Source: CAZDML01 sp964506645
GTDB taxonomy: Bacteria; Elusimicrobiota; Elusimicrobia; 2-01-FULL-59-12
DNA length: 10,126 bases
Assembly (NCBI GenBank): GCA_964506645.1
Contig: CAZDML010000072.1
Span: forward strand, 1 to 10,126
Reading direction: 5' to 3'
Shown: positions 6,814 through 10,126 of the stretch, piece by piece
Numbering within the stretch: position 1 is the stretch's first letter
How the letters are laid out: each line of letters opens with the position of its first letter
The notes under the pieces: generated by a model
Databases searched by the model: none
What the model saw: the letters and a program-made list of their open reading frames with translations, nothing else
Told to the model about the DNA's origin: nothing
Program-made: the position numbers and the translations under genes

Positions 6814-8382
6814 GTGGGAGCTGCAACCATCCAGACTGGAACGGAACGCATTCGAACGCGCTATGCGTTCACCTTTATTTCCCAGAGCATTCAACTACTT
6901 CTCTCGTTCGTGACGGCTGGGATCGTGCCCAAAGTCTTGGGACCCAGCGACTTTGGAAATTACAGCTTCATTCTGAACACGGCCAGCACCTTCCGCGGAT
7001 TGACCGACCTCGGCTCCAAAATCAGCTTTTTTACTCTGTCTTCCAAATCAGAAAAAACGGGGTCATTAACCAAGCTCTACAGTACGTTGCTGATTCTTCA
7101 ACTATTCATCGGAATTGCAGTGGTCGGACTAAGTCATGTCTTTGGCGTTCAGGAGTGGATCTGGCCCCATCTGTCTGTTCGTCTCATCTTTTGGGTCACC
7201 GTTTTGGAGTGGGTGATTGGAATCTCTCTGACGCTAAAGCAGCTGGGCGATAGCAAGGGTCTCACCATTCGTTCCCAGTCGATCTCACTTGCTGCGGCTT
7301 TCTTAACAGCATTGGGGCTGGTGTGCCTGTATGCCACGCACCTTCTGAATTTAAAAACCTACGTTGGACTGCTCTATGCAACCTCCCTCTTGTCGACGGC
7401 AGGACTCGCCGTGTATCTACTCCGCATGCATGGGGAAAGAACCTGGAAAGGACCCCTCTTTCCGTTATCCCAATTTACGCCCTACTGGAGCACCTATGCC
7501 AAACCACTAGCGCTCTACGCGATTTATGGCACGGCATTCACCTATCTGGATAGTTACCTGATTCAACTCTTGTATGGTTCAAAGGAGCAAGGGTTCCTAG
7601 CCGTCGCCACTCGCTTTTCCTCGTTCGTCCTAATTTTCACATCTTCGGCGCTTTCTATTTATTGGAGGGAGATTACGCATCACATCGGTGCGCACAATGT
7701 GGCGACAGCCTCCTATATCTATCTCCGTTTCAATCGACTTCTTTTTTTCTTAACGACGATGCTCAGCTTCTGGCTGTTTTTTAACGCCCAGACGATCATT
7801 CGCGTGTTTGCAGGCGAGGCTTATCTGAAAGCCGTTCCGGTCCTACAAATCATGGCTTTCTATCCGCTGCAGCAGACGTTCGGTCAGCTCAGCAGCCTGG
7901 TCTTCTTTGCGGCGGAGCGCAACACGCAGTACCGCATGTTGAATGTGGCGCTTTCAGTGCCGTCCTTGCTTTTAACTTATTTTTTACTCGCTCCGGCCGA
8001 TTCCCGGATTCCCGGGCTCGAACTGGGAGCCTTAGGCATCGCGATCAAAATGACCCTCTACGGACTCCTCAGCGTACAGGTGTACGTCTACTTAAATGCC
8101 CGCTACCTGAAATTTTCATTTACGCGTTTATTTCTGGAGCAAGGCGGGATCGCTCTGTTCCTGGCGGTCATCGCGGGACTCCTCTTTCACTGGCCAGTAT
8201 CCTCCTGGTCGGCAGGAACACCCTACCTGGTGCAACGCCTGGCGTCACTTTCTGTACTCTATTTTTCAGGCATCGCCGCGTTGATTTTCTATCAGCCCCG
8301 CTTGGCGGGTCTCGAAGCCTCAGACATCAAACAAGCCGTGACAGTAGTAAGTCGTTTATGGTCTGCAGAGAAAAAAGGATAG
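6814..8382 (+). CDS. Wzx-like polysaccharide flippase (MOP/PST family)
   Basis: This is a 522-residue polytopic inner-membrane protein of the polysaccharide transporter (Wzx/RfbX) type, which flips undecaprenyl-diphosphate-linked oligosaccharide units to the periplasm. Early in the protein, AGIVPKVLGPSDFGNYSF (35-52) matches the family signature after the first helix, where a loop R/K-LGP-x-DFG-x-Y is typical. Repeated hydrophobic segments, probably 12-14, fill the rest. The cationic N-terminal stretch (ERIRTRY, 11-17) is usual for the cytoplasmic end. GTG 6814 is the first start codon after an in-frame stop at 6766-6768. AGGGG (6804-6808), 5 nt upstream, supports it. The next gene begins 4 nt after its stop, so the two are co-transcribed. 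The class is firm. Substrate specificity cannot be read from the sequence. Confidence 0.87.
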   Translation: MGAATIQTGTERIRTRYAFTFISQSIQLLLSFVTAGIVPKVLGPSDFGNYSFILNTASTFRGLTDLGSKISFFTLSSKSEKTGSLTKLYSTLLILQLFIGIAVVGLSHVFGVQEWIWPHLSVRLIFWVTVLEWVIGISLTLKQLGDSKGLTIRSQSISLAAAFLTALGLVCLYATHLLNLKTYVGLLYATSLLSTAGLAVYLLRMHGERTWKGPLFPLSQFTPYWSTYAKPLALYAIYGTAFTYLDSYLIQLLYGSKEQGFLAVATRFSSFVLIFTSSALSIYWREITHHIGAHNVATASYIYLRFNRLLFFLTTMLSFWLFFNAQTIIRVFAGEAYLKAVPVLQIMAFYPLQQTFGQLSSLVFFAAERNTQYRMLNVALSVPSLLLTYFLLAPADSRIPGLELGALGIAIKMTLYGLLSVQVYVYLNARYLKFSFTRLFLEQGGIALFLAVIAGLLFHWPVSSWSAGTPYLVQRLASLSVLYFSGIAALIFYQPRLAGLEASDIKQAVTVVSRLWSAEKKG

Positions 8383-8386
8383 TGCA

Positions 8387-8983
8387 ATGTCTCTTGTAAA
8401 AAGTCTAACGCAAAAAGTGTTTGGTGTCGGTTCGACCCTGCTGACACGTTGGGGCGCGCTGTTGCGCCGACCCTGTCTTAAGCTGCTTCTCGGACAATGC
8501 GGCCGCAAACTCTGGGTATTTAATGCGGTGACCTGGCTATCTCCCAAAAACATTTTTATCGGGAATGCCTGCGAAATCGGACCAGACTGTGTCGTCGATG
8601 CGAACGGCGACGGCCGTATTCAGATGGGGGACAAAGTACTCATTCGGCGTGGTTGTATCGTTGACGCTGGGGAGAAAGGCGTCATCACCTTCGGTGATCG
8701 CGTCTGGATCGGACCGGGGTGTTATCTGCGCAGCAGCAACCACAACTTTGATGACATTCATAAACCGCTGATCGAGCAAGGGCATAAACCGGGCACGATC
8801 ATTTTGGAAGACGACGTCTGGTTGGGGGCGCACGTCTGCATCCTGCCGAATACGCATCTGGAAAAGGGCTGCATTGTCTCTGCCGGAAGCATTGTCTCGG
8901 GTCGTTACCCGGCCTATTCCATCATTGCCGGCAATCCCGGACGGGTGGTGGGAAAAAGGGAGGGCGCGCGTGCAGTTTCGTGA
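8387..8983 (+). CDS. Left-handed beta-helix acyltransferase (hexapeptide repeat)
   Basis: This 198-residue soluble enzyme has repeated [LIV]-G-x4 hexapeptides from about residue 56 to 175 (for example IFIGNACEIGPDCVV, TFGDRVWIGPGCYL, ILEDDVWLGAHVCIL), which fold as a left-handed beta-helix. The NHNF segment at 118-121 puts H119 at the usual catalytic histidine of the acetyltransferase/WbbJ group. AGNPGRVVGK (181-190) is the standard C-terminal motif. The N-terminal 50 residues are basic and partly amphipathic, which could hold it near the membrane. Such enzymes O- or N-acylate sugars of surface glycans, normally from acetyl-CoA. ATG 8387 has AAGGA 7 nt upstream, inside the end of the flippase gene. 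The FkbH-like gene starts within its last codons, so an unusual acyl donor bound to a carrier protein is conceivable. The fold is secure. Donor and acceptor are unknown. Confidence 0.88.
   Translation: MSLVKSLTQKVFGVGSTLLTRWGALLRRPCLKLLLGQCGRKLWVFNAVTWLSPKNIFIGNACEIGPDCVVDANGDGRIQMGDKVLIRRGCIVDAGEKGVITFGDRVWIGPGCYLRSSNHNFDDIHKPLIEQGHKPGTIILEDDVWLGAHVCILPNTHLEKGCIVSAGSIVSGRYPAYSIIAGNPGRVVGKREGARAVS
8958..8964 (+). promoter_or_regulatory. Ribosome binding site fixing the FkbH-like GTG start
   Basis: GGGAGGG contains the GGAGG core 6 nt before the GTG at 8970. It is the strongest Shine-Dalgarno I see in the window and lies within the last codons of the acyltransferase. It decides the start of the downstream gene and suggests that gene is well translated or coupled. 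Confidence 0.7.
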
Positions 8984-10126
8984 AGCCGTCCAACGTGAGA
9001 ACCAAGCCCATCTAAGCGCCGAGCGCCGGGTGGCACTCGTTTGCTCGTTTGAACCGCTCCATTTAAAGACCTACCTTCAGGCCTATCTTTCGCTCCGTTG
9101 TCCCAACGAAACCCCTGCACTCACCACATTTGGATTTGATCAGTTGGCCTCAGGACTCGCGCGCACTCAGAGCGATGATCGCCACAGCCCAGCCATTTTA
9201 ATTCTGCAGTGGTCCGACCTGCACCCGAGCCTGGCATGGCGAACACGCGGCGACTTCAGCACGGTCTCCGTACAAGACATTATCGAGCAAGGTGATCGCT
9301 TGACGCATCGATTAAAGGATTGGGCGCACGCACGACAAGGCTCATCGACGTTTGTCATGGCACCCCCGGAGGCCTGGCTCCCACTGGTCGACTCCACCTC
9401 ATCAGCGAGCTGGGGAGAAAAGTCTCTCGCAGCACAATCCATCCTGCATCAAGCTATTCTTGAACTCGTGCAGCAAGGTGTCATCGCCCTACGCACACCG
9501 CCTTTGGATTTAAACTACCGAGATCTCCTCCTCTCAGGACACCCCTTCTCTGTGCAAGACTGTGACCTCCTGGCCAAGCACGTAGTCGACCAGCTCTATC
9601 CGCCACTCGAACGCAAAAAAGCGGTGGTCGTTGACCTGGATAACACGCTGTGGTCCGGCGCGATGGGAGAAGACGGAAAAGACGGTATCGCCTACGGTGC
9701 AGAAGGGAAGGGCCATCCGTTCCATGTCTTTCAAAAATTCCTCCTCAAACTGAAATCTGAAGGTATTCTTCTTCTTTTCTGTTCGAAAAATAATTCCGAA
9801 GATATTGTTCCTGTGTTCGACACGCTCAACATGCCTCTGCATTTACGCGATTTTGCCTCTTACGCCTGTAATTGGGAGAGTAAGTCCGTCAACCTGCGCC
9901 AGTTGGCCAAAACATTAAACATGTCAACCGATGCGATGGTGCTGGTCGATGACAACCCCGTGGAACTTGCGGAGGTTCAATCGCAGCTTCCCGGTGTCAC
10001 GGTATTGCCCGTACCGCGGGAAAGTAAAGAATGGCTCTCGCTGATGAACCAGCTCCAAGACCTGTGTGCCACTTCGAAAGTCCAGGAAGACGACCGCCTG
10101 CGGACTGTACGCTATCAGCAGGAAAA
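8970..10126 (+). CDS. FkbH-like HAD-superfamily protein (HAD-IIIC), 3' partial
   Basis: The frame is open from GTG 8970 to the window end, giving 385 visible residues of a protein that is usually about 550-650. HAD motif I is VVDLDNTLWSGAMGEDG, with D222 and D224. Motif II is FCSKNN (S272), followed by NWESKS (K305) and then motif IV LVDDNP (D327, D328). The DLDNTLW-G-x-x-GEDG form and the SKNN/NW-x-x-KS spacing are typical of FkbH. The first 210 residues match the family's poorly conserved N-terminal domain, for example ILQWSDLHPSLAWRTRG. A C-terminal GNAT-like domain would lie beyond the window. FkbH enzymes in polyketide pathways load a glyceryl group from 1,3-bisphosphoglycerate onto an acyl carrier protein, and relatives occur in many O-antigen loci. 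The 14-bp overlap with the acyltransferase suggests shared work: making an acyl group for a sugar. The family is secure; the product is inferred. Confidence 0.9.
   Translation, partial: MQFREAVQRENQAHLSAERRVALVCSFEPLHLKTYLQAYLSLRCPNETPALTTFGFDQLASGLARTQSDDRHSPAILILQWSDLHPSLAWRTRGDFSTVSVQDIIEQGDRLTHRLKDWAHARQGSSTFVMAPPEAWLPLVDSTSSASWGEKSLAAQSILHQAILELVQQGVIALRTPPLDLNYRDLLLSGHPFSVQDCDLLAKHVVDQLYPPLERKKAVVVDLDNTLWSGAMGEDGKDGIAYGAEGKGHPFHVFQKFLLKLKSEGILLLFCSKNNSEDIVPVFDTLNMPLHLRDFASYACNWESKSVNLRQLAKTLNMSTDAMVLVDDNPVELAEVQSQLPGVTVLPVPRESKEWLSLMNQLQDLCATSKVQEDDRLRTVRYQQE

Noticed and set aside
6719..6913. Plus-strand frame of 64 codons starting in the flippase leader
   Set aside because: It has no ribosome site, its second half lies inside the flippase gene in another frame, and its sequence shows no recognisable motif.
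9534..9842. Minus-strand frame of 102 codons
   Set aside because: It lies fully inside the FkbH-like HAD domain on the opposite strand, where the plus-strand motifs are clear. It is a shadow of that gene.
1..10126. Mobile elements, CRISPR arrays, tRNA or rRNA genes, phage or defence genes
   Set aside because: I looked for transposase-like proteins, repeated spacers, cloverleaf or rRNA signatures and defence domains on both strands and found none. All identified genes fit polysaccharide biosynthesis.

Overview
The window is a stretch of a bacterial surface-polysaccharide locus (O-antigen, capsule or exopolysaccharide type). It is almost fully coding, and all the genes I can identify fit glycan building, export or decoration. 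The host is most likely Gram-negative: a family 9 glycosyltransferase of the LPS heptosyltransferase type sits beside a polyprenyl-phosphate sugar transferase, a GT-C-like membrane protein and a Wzx-like flippase. Base composition is moderate, near 50% GC by eye, with mixed ATG, GTG and TTG starts. I cannot assign a phylum from the sequence alone.

Layout. (1) At 1-1116 (+) is the 3' part of a GT-B-like polysaccharide protein whose start lies before the window. (2) At 3722-1113 (-) is a two-gene unit running the other way: a divergent WecB-type UDP-sugar 2-epimerase, then a GT9 glycosyltransferase. This unit converges on the first gene. The two stop codons share one TTAA, and the unit has a good intrinsic terminator lying inside the first gene's coding sequence. 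(3) A 37-bp divergent gap at 3723-3759 leads to (4) a plus-strand pair at 3760-6634: a GtrB/ArnC-type family 2 glycosyltransferase and, overlapping it by 20 bp, a large GT-C-like membrane protein. (5) An AT-rich 179-bp non-coding leader follows. (6) At 6814-10126 (+) is a tightly packed unit: Wzx-like flippase, left-handed beta-helix acyltransferase, and an FkbH-like HAD protein that overlaps the acyltransferase by 14 bp and runs off the window end.

How the genes could work together (inference). The epimerase supplies a 2-epimerised UDP-amino sugar such as UDP-ManNAc. The GT9 and the first gene build the glycan on the cytoplasmic side, and the flippase moves the lipid-linked unit across the inner membrane. 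The GtrB-like enzyme loads one sugar on a polyprenyl phosphate, and the GT-C protein uses it on the periplasmic side. The FkbH-like protein and the acyltransferase may form a branch that makes an unusual carrier-bound acyl group and puts it on a sugar.

I see no rRNA, tRNA, CRISPR array, transposase or phage gene. I found no clearly new system. The most interesting points are the terminator nested in an opposing gene, the divergent epimerase with a changed active-site loop, and the FkbH/acyltransferase pair.
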